NCBI GenBank assembly: GCA_022601645.1
Contig: JAJACH010000001.1
Coordinates: 372,001-436,000 of the forward strand
Origin: Chlamydiia bacterium
Lineage (GTDB): Bacteria; Chlamydiota; Chlamydiia; Chlamydiales; Simkaniaceae
DNA: 64,000 bases
Direction: 5' to 3'
Shown here: piece after piece, positions 1 through 7,714 of the stretch
Position numbering within the stretch: position 1 is the first letter of the stretch
Layout of the letters: every line of letters begins with the position of its first letter
Made by a program: the position numbers and the translations under genes
The notes under the pieces: generated by a model
The model's database searches: none
Told to the model about the DNA's origin: nothing
Seen by the model: the letters and a program-made list of their open reading frames with translations, nothing else

Positions 1-1
1 A

Positions 2-2161
2 GGTGAAGACGATGGTACAGGGATTGTTCACACAGCGCCAGCGTTTGGTGAGGCTGACTTCTTCGTGTGTCTAAGAGAAAAGATTGAAATAGTATGTCCT
101 GTCAACCATAACGGCCAGTTTACAAGCGAGATTCCCGAGTACGAAGGCCAGTTTGTCAAAGACGCTGACAAGGCGATCATCAAACGCCTTAAAGAGGCTG
201 GTAAGGTTTTCAAACATACGCAAATTCGTCACAGATACCCGTTCTGCTGGCGCTCTGACACCCCTTTGATCTACAAAGCGATGACGACCTGGTTTGTCTC
301 GGTAGAAAAAATTAAAGATCGTTTACTCGCCAATAACGAGCAAATTCATTGGGTTCCCAATCACATCAAGCATGGCCGCTTTGGCAAGTGGCTTGAAAAC
401 GCCCGTGACTGGGCGATTTCGCGCAATCGCTACTGGGGGACACCTATTCCGCTTTGGATCTCTGATGAGGGCGATGTGAAATGCATTTCAAGCATTCAAG
501 AACTTGAGGAAAAAACAGGGAAAAAAATCGACGATATTCATCGCCATTTCATCGATGAGCTGACGTTTGAAGAAGATGGGAAGGTGTACAAACGCATTCC
601 TGAAGTCTTTGACTGCTGGTTTGAATCGGGCTCTATGCCGTATGCGCAAAACCACTACCCGTTTGAGAATGAAGAGACGACGATGGACCGCTTCCCAGCT
701 GACTTTATTGCAGAGGGGCTTGACCAAACGCGCGGCTGGTTTTATACTCTCACGGTGCTCTCAACAGCCCTTTTTGATAAACCGGCGTTTAAAAACTGCA
801 TCGTCAACGGCATTATTCTTGCAGAAGATGGCAACAAAATGTCCAAGCGCTTAAAGAATTATCCCGATCCGACGCTGATGTTTGACAAGTATGGAGCGGA
901 TGCGGTGCGCTTATTCCTCTTGTACTCTCCGGTCGTTCAAGGCGATGATCTTAAGTTTTCAGAGCGCGGTGTGGAACTTGTTTTAAGACGCTTTCTCCTA
1001 CCAATGTGGAACTCCTATGTGTTCCTCGCTACCTACGCCAAGATTTACAACTGGAAAGCTCAAGAATTACAAAAAACACCAACAGCTGAGATCGATCGCT
1101 GGATCCTGTCTAGACTGCAAAAGCTCATCCGAGAAGTCGAGCTTGGCATGGACCGCTATGAGCTTTCGAAAGCCGTTGATCCGTTTACCGACTTTATCGA
1201 TGCGCTTACTAATTGGTATATCCGCCGCTCACGTCCCCGTTTTTGGGCAGATGAAGAGACGCCTGATCGAAATGAAGCCTTTGAAACACTCTACACGGTG
1301 TTACTTGCTCTGACCAAGATCGCGGCCCCTTTTGTGCCGTTTTTAAGCGATGCCATCTACATGCAACTTTCAACTGTGCACGACTCTGTGCACCTTACCG
1401 ACTATCCTGAGTATGATGAAACCTTGCGCGATGCAGCTCTTGAAGATGAAATGAGCGCTGTCCAAACTGCCGTTTCCATGGGACACATGCTCCGTAAGGA
1501 AAACAAGCTTAAAGTGCGCCAACCCCTTAAGGTGGCTTACTTGATTTCTTCTGAACAAACCGTGTTAGATCGCTTAGCCAATCACACCGATCTTATTGCC
1601 GATGAGCTTAATGTGAAAGAAGTGGCGTTCTCCTCAGATGAAGGGGAGTTTGTGAGCGTCTCTCTTAAACCCAACTATCCAGCACTTGGTAAGAAGCTTG
1701 GCCCCAAAATGAAGCTTGCGAAATCCCTCATTGAGAATCTTGCTCCCGAGCAAGTGGGTGCACTCTTAGACGGAGCCACCATTGAATTTGAAGAGATCGG
1801 CCCAATTACCCTTGATCAAGTACTTGTTGAGCGCAAAGTCAAAGAAGATGTCGTTGCCTCAACTGAAGGGGGCATCACCATTGTCTTAGAAACCGCCTTA
1901 GACGAAGCGCTCATCCTAGAGGGCCTCGCCCGTGAGCTTGTGAACAAAGTCAATACACTCCGTAAAAGCGAAAACTTCGAGGTGACCGATCGGATCTCGA
2001 TTAAAATCGAGACAACAGACCAAGTTCGCGCAGCCTACGATGCTCATAAAGACTATATCTGCCATGAAATCCTCGCCAAAGAGGTGCAATTCTCACCCAA
2101 TCAAGGTGAAGCCCTTTCTTTAAACGGCGAACCTACAACACTTACGCTTAACAAGTTATAA
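2..2161 (+). CDS. ileS: Isoleucyl-tRNA synthetase, 3' part (N-terminus outside window)
   Basis: Charges tRNA-Ile with isoleucine in the cytosol. The frame is open from base 2 and gives 719 residues; the first visible residues (GEDDGTGIVHTAPAFGEADF) are the end of the CP1 editing domain of IleRS. Next come the tRNA and catalytic segment with GLDQTRGWFYT, the class I signature KMSKR followed by KNYPDP (about residue 280), and the helical anticodon-binding domain. KMSKR-LKNYPDP is typical of the eukaryote-like type of IleRS, which chlamydiae are known to carry. The protein ends without a recognisable C-terminal zinc finger. An AT-rich gap with a perfect inverted repeat separates it from the downstream kinase gene. 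Identity is secure; the 5' end lies outside the window. Confidence 0.97.
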   Translation, partial: GEDDGTGIVHTAPAFGEADFFVCLREKIEIVCPVNHNGQFTSEIPEYEGQFVKDADKAIIKRLKEAGKVFKHTQIRHRYPFCWRSDTPLIYKAMTTWFVSVEKIKDRLLANNEQIHWVPNHIKHGRFGKWLENARDWAISRNRYWGTPIPLWISDEGDVKCISSIQELEEKTGKKIDDIHRHFIDELTFEEDGKVYKRIPEVFDCWFESGSMPYAQNHYPFENEETTMDRFPADFIAEGLDQTRGWFYTLTVLSTALFDKPAFKNCIVNGIILAEDGNKMSKRLKNYPDPTLMFDKYGADAVRLFLLYSPVVQGDDLKFSERGVELVLRRFLLPMWNSYVFLATYAKIYNWKAQELQKTPTAEIDRWILSRLQKLIREVELGMDRYELSKAVDPFTDFIDALTNWYIRRSRPRFWADEETPDRNEAFETLYTVLLALTKIAAPFVPFLSDAIYMQLSTVHDSVHLTDYPEYDETLRDAALEDEMSAVQTAVSMGHMLRKENKLKVRQPLKVAYLISSEQTVLDRLANHTDLIADELNVKEVAFSSDEGEFVSVSLKPNYPALGKKLGPKMKLAKSLIENLAPEQVGALLDGATIEFEEIGPITLDQVLVERKVKEDVVASTEGGITIVLETALDEALILEGLARELVNKVNTLRKSENFEVTDRISIKIETTDQVRAAYDAHKDYICHEILAKEVQFSPNQGEALSLNGEPTTLTLNKL

Positions 2162-2171
2162 AATAACTGTA

Positions 2172-2196
2172 ATTATATTATAATTTTTAATATAAT
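2172..2196. promoter_or_regulatory. AT-only inverted repeat with consensus -10 hexamer upstream of K1
   Basis: A perfect 9-base inverted repeat, attatatta (2172-2180) and taatataat (2188-2196), has a 7-base spacer. The right arm contains TATAAT (2191-2196), a perfect -10 hexamer 31 bases before the K1 ATG, but no good -35 sits upstream. It may be a promoter with an overlapping operator, or a weak hairpin behind ileS. Which one is unresolved. Confidence 0.4.
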
Positions 2197-2227
2197 ATAA
2201 CCACAAAGTTAAAGAAAAGGGGTGGTT

Positions 2228-3187
2228 ATGGCGGCAATTTTAACAAGTAGACCGTGTGTGGGGGAGTTAATCGGGCAAGGGGCGTTTGGACAAGTCTACT
2301 ACACTGAAGATAGAAGTGGAAAGTCCTGGGTGTGTAAAGAGGGTGAGTTTGGTGAGCACGAAATTGCTTTTGCAACGCGTTACCTACATGGAGTTGTCAC
2401 AGTAAATGAGAAGGGGGACTTACAACTTAGAATGCCTTTTCTCCCGGGTAAAGTGACTAAAGATCCTGCTCAAGCCTATAAAGTTGCGACAGGTGTTGTT
2501 AAATTCCTTAAGAAACTTCAAAAAACAGACCTTCCTCTTCATAGGGATATTAAATTAGATAATTTGCGGTTTGATGAAAAAGGCAATGTTGTTGTTATTG
2601 ATGGAGGTTTAGTTGGCCCTGAGGATGCTTTGAAAAGGGATAGTGATAATGCTGCGAAAGAAAAAGCTCTCTACATCCCGCGCGGAAGTCCTGTAAATAT
2701 ACCTCCTGAAGCGGCTGAACCCGAAAAAGTACGGCCAAAAAAATACGACATGTGGGGACTTGGAACCGTGCTCTATCAAATGCTTTCAAGCGAATTTTAT
2801 CCGATCAAAACAGAGGAAAGCATGAGTCCAAACGAATTTTTAATGAGTCGACTTGTTGGGCTGTACATTAGTAAAGAAATGCAAAGCGATTTTTACGCCA
2901 AGGTGAATACGGTTGCGGAAACGACTCTCAAGGAATGGAGTGGCAAATCTTCTGAAGAGTTTGAGCACATGGAGCGAGTGGTTGAGGTGATGAGGGGGTG
3001 TTTGCAGCTTAAACCAAAAAAGCGTTTGTCTGTGAAGGCTGCTCACAAAATCCTTTTCCCTAAACGCCCTCCCAAGGTTGAGGTTCCGCTTCTTCCCGTT
3101 CTGAATCCGCAGCGGCGGATGTCGAAAAGGGAAGTTGCTGAGCTCTTGACTGTTAAGGGGAAATTGCTGCTTGGGGTCGTGCTTTAA
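2228..3187 (+). CDS. K1: eukaryotic-type Ser/Thr protein kinase, single domain
   Basis: 319 residues, almost entirely one protein kinase domain. Visible motifs: glycine loop GQGAFG (16-21), ATP-anchoring Lys37 (VCK), catalytic loop HRDIKLDN (105-112, Asp107 and Asn112), metal-binding segment DGG (125-127) in place of DFG, IPPEA (158-162) in place of APE, and YDMWGLG (about 173-179). All charged catalytic residues are present, so phosphotransfer is plausible. No membrane segment, PASTA or FHA domain is seen. The ATG at 2228 is preferred over an in-frame GTG at 2222 because AAAGGGG lies 5-6 bases before the ATG. First of five consecutive kinase genes, separated from K2 by 292 bases, so it may be transcribed alone. 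Substrate unknown; a host-directed role is inferred. Confidence 0.85.
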   Translation: MAAILTSRPCVGELIGQGAFGQVYYTEDRSGKSWVCKEGEFGEHEIAFATRYLHGVVTVNEKGDLQLRMPFLPGKVTKDPAQAYKVATGVVKFLKKLQKTDLPLHRDIKLDNLRFDEKGNVVVIDGGLVGPEDALKRDSDNAAKEKALYIPRGSPVNIPPEAAEPEKVRPKKYDMWGLGTVLYQMLSSEFYPIKTEESMSPNEFLMSRLVGLYISKEMQSDFYAKVNTVAETTLKEWSGKSSEEFEHMERVVEVMRGCLQLKPKKRLSVKAAHKILFPKRPPKVEVPLLPVLNPQRRMSKREVAELLTVKGKLLLGVVL

Positions 3188-3240
3188 CATGTTGAAGGCG
3201 AATTGGTTAAGGTGTTTGTTCTTTAAGAAATACCGTTTTG

Positions 3241-3275
3241 CAGGTTAAAAGGCGACTTTCCAAGTTGCCTACCTG
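3241..3275 (+). other. Stem-loop in the K1-K2 gap
   Basis: Outer stem caggt/acctg and inner 9-base stem aggcgactt/aagttgcct (one G-U pair), with a tcc loop and a 4-base bulge on the 5' side. No T-run follows, so it is not a classic intrinsic terminator. It could be a 3' processing or stability structure for the K1 mRNA or part of a small RNA. The rest of the 292-base gap shows no coding sequence longer than about 20 codons. Confidence 0.4.
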
Positions 3276-3436
3276 TCAATAGCGTCTAAAAGTCGTCATA
3301 ACTAACTAGAACTATCCAAAAAAACCTGAAAATTCAGCAAGTGCTGTGGTCAAATTAACATCAAAGTCCCTTAACTCGCTAAAACAGAGCGGTTAAAAAA
3401 TTAGTTAATAACCCCTTTTATTTAATGTATTTATGT

Positions 3437-3444
3437 GATAAAAT
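3437..3444 (+). promoter_or_regulatory. Candidate extended -10 promoter for K2-K5
   Basis: TGATAAAAT has the TG-n-TAAAAT form of an extended -10 element and lies about 35 bases before the K2 ATG, with a ribosome binding site (AAGAGGT) between. No good -35 hexamer is seen at 17 bases. It is the most plausible start for the K2-K5 transcript. Confidence 0.35.
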
Positions 3445-3479
3445 CTTAGTTTAGAACAAAGAGATTAAGAGGTAATACC

Positions 3480-5234
3480 ATGGCATCAGTAGCAGAGCTC
3501 CAGGCTGCGCTAAGCGCGTCATCAAATCCATCACCCATTCAATCTGGTGAGAATGGAACTGACAGTCCCGTTACTGTTGTCGCTGCAAGACGATTCGATG
3601 AGTTAGAGCACGCAGGCACAACAATGCTTGTGAGCCGTCGGTTAAGAGGAGCAGATAGGGTAGTGCAGGAAGAAATACTCGATGCATCACTCTCACCTGC
3701 AGCAGCTTCTAGTCTACCTCATCCTAGCATATCTCGAGAAACTTCAGATAGCTCCATTGGCACAGTAGCAGAAGATCTTGAGCAATGGGAAGATGAGGGT
3801 GGTTCGTTTAGCCCTCATTCACCTGCAGCAGCGTCTAGCGCATCTCATCCTAGTATAACTCGAGAGACTTCAGTAAGCTCCCCTGGCACAGCGGCTGAAG
3901 ACCTTGAGCCGTGGGGCGATTTTGTCAGACCGTTTACCCCAAACGCACGTTCAGTAAGCTCCAATGGCACTGATGGAGATGTTGGGGCAGATGATGATAG
4001 CTGGCTAGATGTAGAAGAGATTACACGGACTTTCAAACCAAGATGGATGGAGAGTCCCGTCTTAGAACCAGGCAGTTCACCTGAACCTCCATCACCTGGA
4101 ACGACAGGAGATGTTAGGGCGTGGGGTGTAGACTGTGGTGGATTTACACCTGTTGTTGCTCTTGATGAACCACTAGATCCTGATAAGGCACTTGCAAGAT
4201 TTGCACCTGCGACGCCACGGGCTGGTGTTGCGGCTACCGTAACGACAGCCTCTACTGCGGTGAGCCCAGATAGGAGTCCTGCTGTTTTTAGTCCCGTTCT
4301 CAGTCCTGCTCTTCGGCTTGATCAAGAAAAGCCTGTGGTTGAACATCGAGGTGGCAATGGATCAGTTAAAGTATACTACACTGAGGAAGGTAAACGTGTT
4401 GCGGTAAAGGAGGCTTTTCAGAAAGGTGGTATTGGACCATTTGAACAGCAAATGGCTGACTTGGGTTCAGATCATGTCCCCAAAGCGGTACCAACTCGTA
4501 AACCAAAAGCTACGGTATTGGCAACAGAAGGGTTTGATCCTGTTAACGGGAGCGATTACAGACCGTCTGAGGCTGGGAGATTTGCTCTTGACGTCCTTAG
4601 AGCTCAAAGAGGGGCTAAAGAGGACTATGCTGCTGCACATGAAGGTGTGCGGCTTGTTCACCTGGACTTGAAGTTTGGCAATATCCTCAAAGATCCAGAA
4701 AGCGGTATGATCAAAGTTGCTGATTGGGGAGTTGCAACACATGAAGGTCTCAAAAGTACAGAGGCAAAGTGGCTTGATAAAAAGTTACAGAATGAAAAGG
4801 CCCGTCTAGGCGGATTCGCACCTCCTCGTGGAAGTCCCGCAACTGTCGCCCCAGAAAATATTGACTCAGAGGCTCCTCTTACGGATAAATCGGATGCTTG
4901 GGCTGTTGGGATTATGATGTATCAAATCATCACAGGAAAATTTCATCCAATGAGAGACTCTGAAGCAGGCGTTTCTCCTGAAATGTTTTACGCTGGAGCA
5001 TATGGCGTTTTAGCAGATTTAGAAGATCCAAAGCATGAAATGCACCTACGCGAGTTCGATGAGGCTATTTATACGGCCAAACAACAGGGCCGAGACAGTG
5101 GTGTTTCAGAAAGAGAATTAGAGATTATGGAAGGGCTTTTAAAGCTAGATCCAGCTAAACGCTTTTCTACTTTAGAGGCGCAGCACGCATTAAGTTGTGT
5201 GGTTCAAGAGTTACAAAGAAGGAAAACACAATAA
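3480..5234 (+). CDS. K2: kinase with a repeat-bearing disordered N-terminal half
   Basis: 584 residues. Residues 1-285 are rich in Ser, Pro, Ala and Thr and look disordered. They contain two near-identical 42-residue units (72-113, 114-155) and two degenerate ones, each with an S-x-G-T...W...F-x-P pattern (Trp103, 145, 175, 215). The kinase domain fills about 287-584: GGNGSV loop (291-296), Lys310 in VAVK, catalytic loop HLDLKFGN (394-401; HRD Arg replaced by Leu, Asp396 kept), DWG (415-417) instead of DFG, VAPEN (456-460) and DAWAVGIMMYQ. Activity is plausible but the activation mechanism must differ from RD kinases. The stop overlaps the K3 ATG (TAATG), so K2-K3 are translationally coupled. 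No membrane segment. A secreted effector role is inferred, not shown. Confidence 0.82.
   Translation: MASVAELQAALSASSNPSPIQSGENGTDSPVTVVAARRFDELEHAGTTMLVSRRLRGADRVVQEEILDASLSPAAASSLPHPSISRETSDSSIGTVAEDLEQWEDEGGSFSPHSPAAASSASHPSITRETSVSSPGTAAEDLEPWGDFVRPFTPNARSVSSNGTDGDVGADDDSWLDVEEITRTFKPRWMESPVLEPGSSPEPPSPGTTGDVRAWGVDCGGFTPVVALDEPLDPDKALARFAPATPRAGVAATVTTASTAVSPDRSPAVFSPVLSPALRLDQEKPVVEHRGGNGSVKVYYTEEGKRVAVKEAFQKGGIGPFEQQMADLGSDHVPKAVPTRKPKATVLATEGFDPVNGSDYRPSEAGRFALDVLRAQRGAKEDYAAAHEGVRLVHLDLKFGNILKDPESGMIKVADWGVATHEGLKSTEAKWLDKKLQNEKARLGGFAPPRGSPATVAPENIDSEAPLTDKSDAWAVGIMMYQIITGKFHPMRDSEAGVSPEMFYAGAYGVLADLEDPKHEMHLREFDEAIYTAKQQGRDSGVSERELEIMEGLLKLDPAKRFSTLEAQHALSCVVQELQRRKTQ
3693..4151 (+). 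repeat. In-frame tandem repeat in K2 (two 42-codon units plus two degenerate units)
   Basis: Units at 3693-3818 and 3819-3944 are 126 bases each and very similar at DNA level, indicating recent duplication. Two shorter, diverged units follow up to 4151. The protein pattern kept in all four is S-x-G-T, then an acidic stretch, a Trp, and F-[S/T/K]-P 7-11 residues after the Trp: WEDEGGSFSP, WGDFVRPFTP, WLDVEEITRTFKP, WGVDCGGFTP. Confidence 0.8.
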
Positions 5235-6766
5235 TGGCAGATAGACCAATATCACCTCCAGGCGGAGGATTTTCTACAGTACATAACCCCGGAGTTGCTG
5301 ACGATGTGGATGTTGCACTTGCAAGATTTCACACTGCCGATGCGGTAGTCACAACTGTTGCAAGAACCCGGTTTAAAGAGGTTAGTATAAAGCTTGATCG
5401 GGAACTTGAAAAGATAACTGCCAAGAAAAGTAAATATTCTGAGGTCACGGAACTTCAAAGGGAAGTTAGAGAAGAATTCGCTGTTGTTTCTGAGGATTTA
5501 GAACGTAATAGTGCACGTAAAACTGAGCTTGGTGAAACTCTCGATGGTTTAAGAGAAAAAATTGCTCCGCTCCGTGATCGCTATGAAATGACTCTCACTG
5601 CTAGGGCCAAAGTAGCAGCTGAGGAAATTGGAGTAAAACTAGACGCGTTGATGACAGAGGAAGAGGCTCTCTATGAGGAATACTTTGAATTAGGTCGATT
5701 GATAGAGGAACAGACAGCTCAGACAGAAGACCTTCGCATACGTTTTACTGAATTAGATGAAACTCTCGATGGTATTCGTTCCTCTTATGAGCGTTCACAA
5801 GCAAGAGTCACAAAATATCAAAAGAAGTTAACTCAACTTTCGCGTCCTGAGACACCTCCAATAGCAAGTAGAGCTGCATCAGCTCCGCTTAGAGGGAGTT
5901 TAGGTAAAGTAGGTCCAGAGGCAACGGGGCACGTAGGTGGAGCTGTTTCCGCACCTCCAACGATGCAGCTTGGTAAAGGGGCAAATGCAGTTGTGACGAA
6001 AGTGCAGACAGGACCTGAGACTTATGTTGCTCGAAAAACACCGTTATCGCCTGAAACCCCCATACGGAGGCCTGAATTTGACGTCGCAGAAAGTGGTAGT
6101 CCTTTCGTGCCTAAAGGGGAAAAATCTTCACCAGATGGGGTTACAGAGTGTCTTGATATGGAATTGCTACGCCCATTAACAAGAGCCGAAATGAAACCGG
6201 ATTCTGCAAGGCCCCTTGCCTTAGCAGCGTTAAAGGCTTTAGTTGATGTTCACAGTAGGACGGGGCTCCGAAACCTCGATGTAAAACGTTCAAATATGTT
6301 AGTGGCTCCAGACGATTCATATAAGATGGGTGATTGGGGGAATGCAAGTGTAGACGGTAAAAAAACGAATACGGGAACAATTTTTAATACACCTCCCGAA
6401 GCTTTTCAAGAAGATTCTATCGTCTCAGGAAAGCAAGATTCCTATGGTGTAGCTATGATGATTTATTCATGTGTTACAGGGGATGCGCATCCTTTAACAG
6501 GCGAGACAATGCGTTCTCCAAATGAAATTTCTGTGCCGATGACGCTAATGGGAATGAATGAGGCTGAGCATCCAGAGGTTACACAAATAAAACCAATCCA
6601 TGTTGCAAGATTTGACAAGGCTGTTGCAGAGGCTATTGTTGCAGCTCGATCGCACGGATTAGATCATCAAGTCATTGAAGTGATGCAAAGAGGGTTAGAC
6701 CTTCATCCAGAAACGCGAATTTCTCTGGAAGAGGCTTTAGCGCTTTTGGAGTCGTCAGGTAAATAA
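5234..6766 (+). CDS. K3: coiled-coil protein with a degenerate C-terminal kinase domain
   Basis: 510 residues from the ATG overlapping the K2 stop. The N-terminus carries DDVDVALARFH (23-33), a motif shared with K5 and, in weaker form, K2. Residues 40-200 are heptad-like and Glu/Lys/Arg-rich, predicting a long coiled coil, followed by a Pro/Ser linker (203-240). Kinase-like domain: GKGANA (247-252), Lys268, catalytic loop NLDVKRSN (347-354), in which the HRD motif has become NLD, DWG (367-369), PPEA (387-390) and DSYGVAMMIYS. Lys, both Asp and Asn are kept but the HRD His and Arg are lost. It may be weakly active or a pseudokinase scaffold. Nine bases separate it from K4. Confidence 0.8.
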   Translation: MADRPISPPGGGFSTVHNPGVADDVDVALARFHTADAVVTTVARTRFKEVSIKLDRELEKITAKKSKYSEVTELQREVREEFAVVSEDLERNSARKTELGETLDGLREKIAPLRDRYEMTLTARAKVAAEEIGVKLDALMTEEEALYEEYFELGRLIEEQTAQTEDLRIRFTELDETLDGIRSSYERSQARVTKYQKKLTQLSRPETPPIASRAASAPLRGSLGKVGPEATGHVGGAVSAPPTMQLGKGANAVVTKVQTGPETYVARKTPLSPETPIRRPEFDVAESGSPFVPKGEKSSPDGVTECLDMELLRPLTRAEMKPDSARPLALAALKALVDVHSRTGLRNLDVKRSNMLVAPDDSYKMGDWGNASVDGKKTNTGTIFNTPPEAFQEDSIVSGKQDSYGVAMMIYSCVTGDAHPLTGETMRSPNEISVPMTLMGMNEAEHPEVTQIKPIHVARFDKAVAEAIVAARSHGLDHQVIEVMQRGLDLHPETRISLEEALALLESSGK

Positions 6767-6775
6767 GAGAGACAC

Positions 6776-7714
6776 ATGGCAGAAAGACAAGTACATTTAG
6801 ATCCAAGCTCTGGAGTTGAGGTTAACCTCTTAGGTAGGGGAACGAATAGTCACGTTTATCTTATTGAAAAAGAGGATGGGACTAAAGTTGCTAGGAAGGT
6901 TCCATGTGATGGTGCAAAGCTTGGCCGATTCGAAATTGAAATCGCTCAATCAGGCAGTTCCTTTGTTCCAAATGGGATTTCATCAAGCTCTATAGAGGGT
7001 GTGACGTGTTTAGATATGGAATGTTTAACGCCTATGAAAAAAGGTGAAAACAATCCTGTGTTTGCTAAAGCGATGGCTCTTGCTGCGTTAAATGCGCTTA
7101 AATCGGTTAGAGAATTGACGGGAAAAACTCTTGTTCATCGTGATATTAAACCGAGTAATATGTTGAAGCGATCTGATGGCTCATTTGTTTTAAGTGATTG
7201 GGGTGAGTGTTTAGTTTTAGGTGAAAGAGCCAAGAATGCAAGTGAGGAAGAAGGGTTTATTCCTTTTGGCAGTCCTCAGTCGATTGCACCAGAAGCAACG
7301 GTTGAGAAAAGTGAGGCGCATCCAGGAAATGATATGTATGCGATTGGTGTGCTGATTTATACTCAAGTAACGGGGAAATTTCATCCAGCAATGCCTGCTG
7401 CGAATCGAGATACGAGAACGGTGGATATTCTAGGACAGATTACGTTGTTACTTCCACCCTCAACAAACAGTGTAGAAGACGTTATGGGTCTTGGAGAAGA
7501 GACAGCGCAGGGTGCGATGCCGTTGATGACCATTATGCATCAACTATCAATTGCTCCTTATGAAGAGGAAATTAGTCGGGCAGCTAAGATGGCTCGAGAT
7601 AAGGGTGTAGATGAGGCGACGATTGAGGTGATGGTGCGGGCTTTAGATCCAATTCTAGCAACGCGTATCACTCAAGACGAGGCTCTTAAACTATTAAAAA
7701 AGGCGGGTATATAA
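6776..7714 (+). CDS. K4: compact Ser/Thr protein kinase
   Basis: 312 residues, a bare kinase domain like K1. Motifs: GRGTNS (20-25), Lys41 (VARK), HRDIKPSN (121-128; the only other fully canonical catalytic loop of the array besides K1), DWG (141-143), GSPQSIAPEA (165-174) and MYAIGVLIYTQVTGKFHP. The VTGKFHP box after the activation segment recurs in K2 (ITGKFHP) and K3 (VTGDAHP), showing common descent. The ATG follows AAGAGAGA. The stop overlaps the K5 start (TAATG). With an intact HRD and Lys it is the best candidate for the active kinase of the K2-K5 operon, possibly acting on its degenerate neighbours (inference). Confidence 0.85.
   Translation: MAERQVHLDPSSGVEVNLLGRGTNSHVYLIEKEDGTKVARKVPCDGAKLGRFEIEIAQSGSSFVPNGISSSSIEGVTCLDMECLTPMKKGENNPVFAKAMALAALNALKSVRELTGKTLVHRDIKPSNMLKRSDGSFVLSDWGECLVLGERAKNASEEEGFIPFGSPQSIAPEATVEKSEAHPGNDMYAIGVLIYTQVTGKFHPAMPAANRDTRTVDILGQITLLLPPSTNSVEDVMGLGEETAQGAMPLMTIMHQLSIAPYEEEISRAAKMARDKGVDEATIEVMVRALDPILATRITQDEALKLLKKAGI

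Noticed and set aside
3693-4151. K2 repeat considered as a CRISPR-like array
   Set aside because: The units are in frame, 126 bases long, contiguous without spacers and lie inside a coding sequence.
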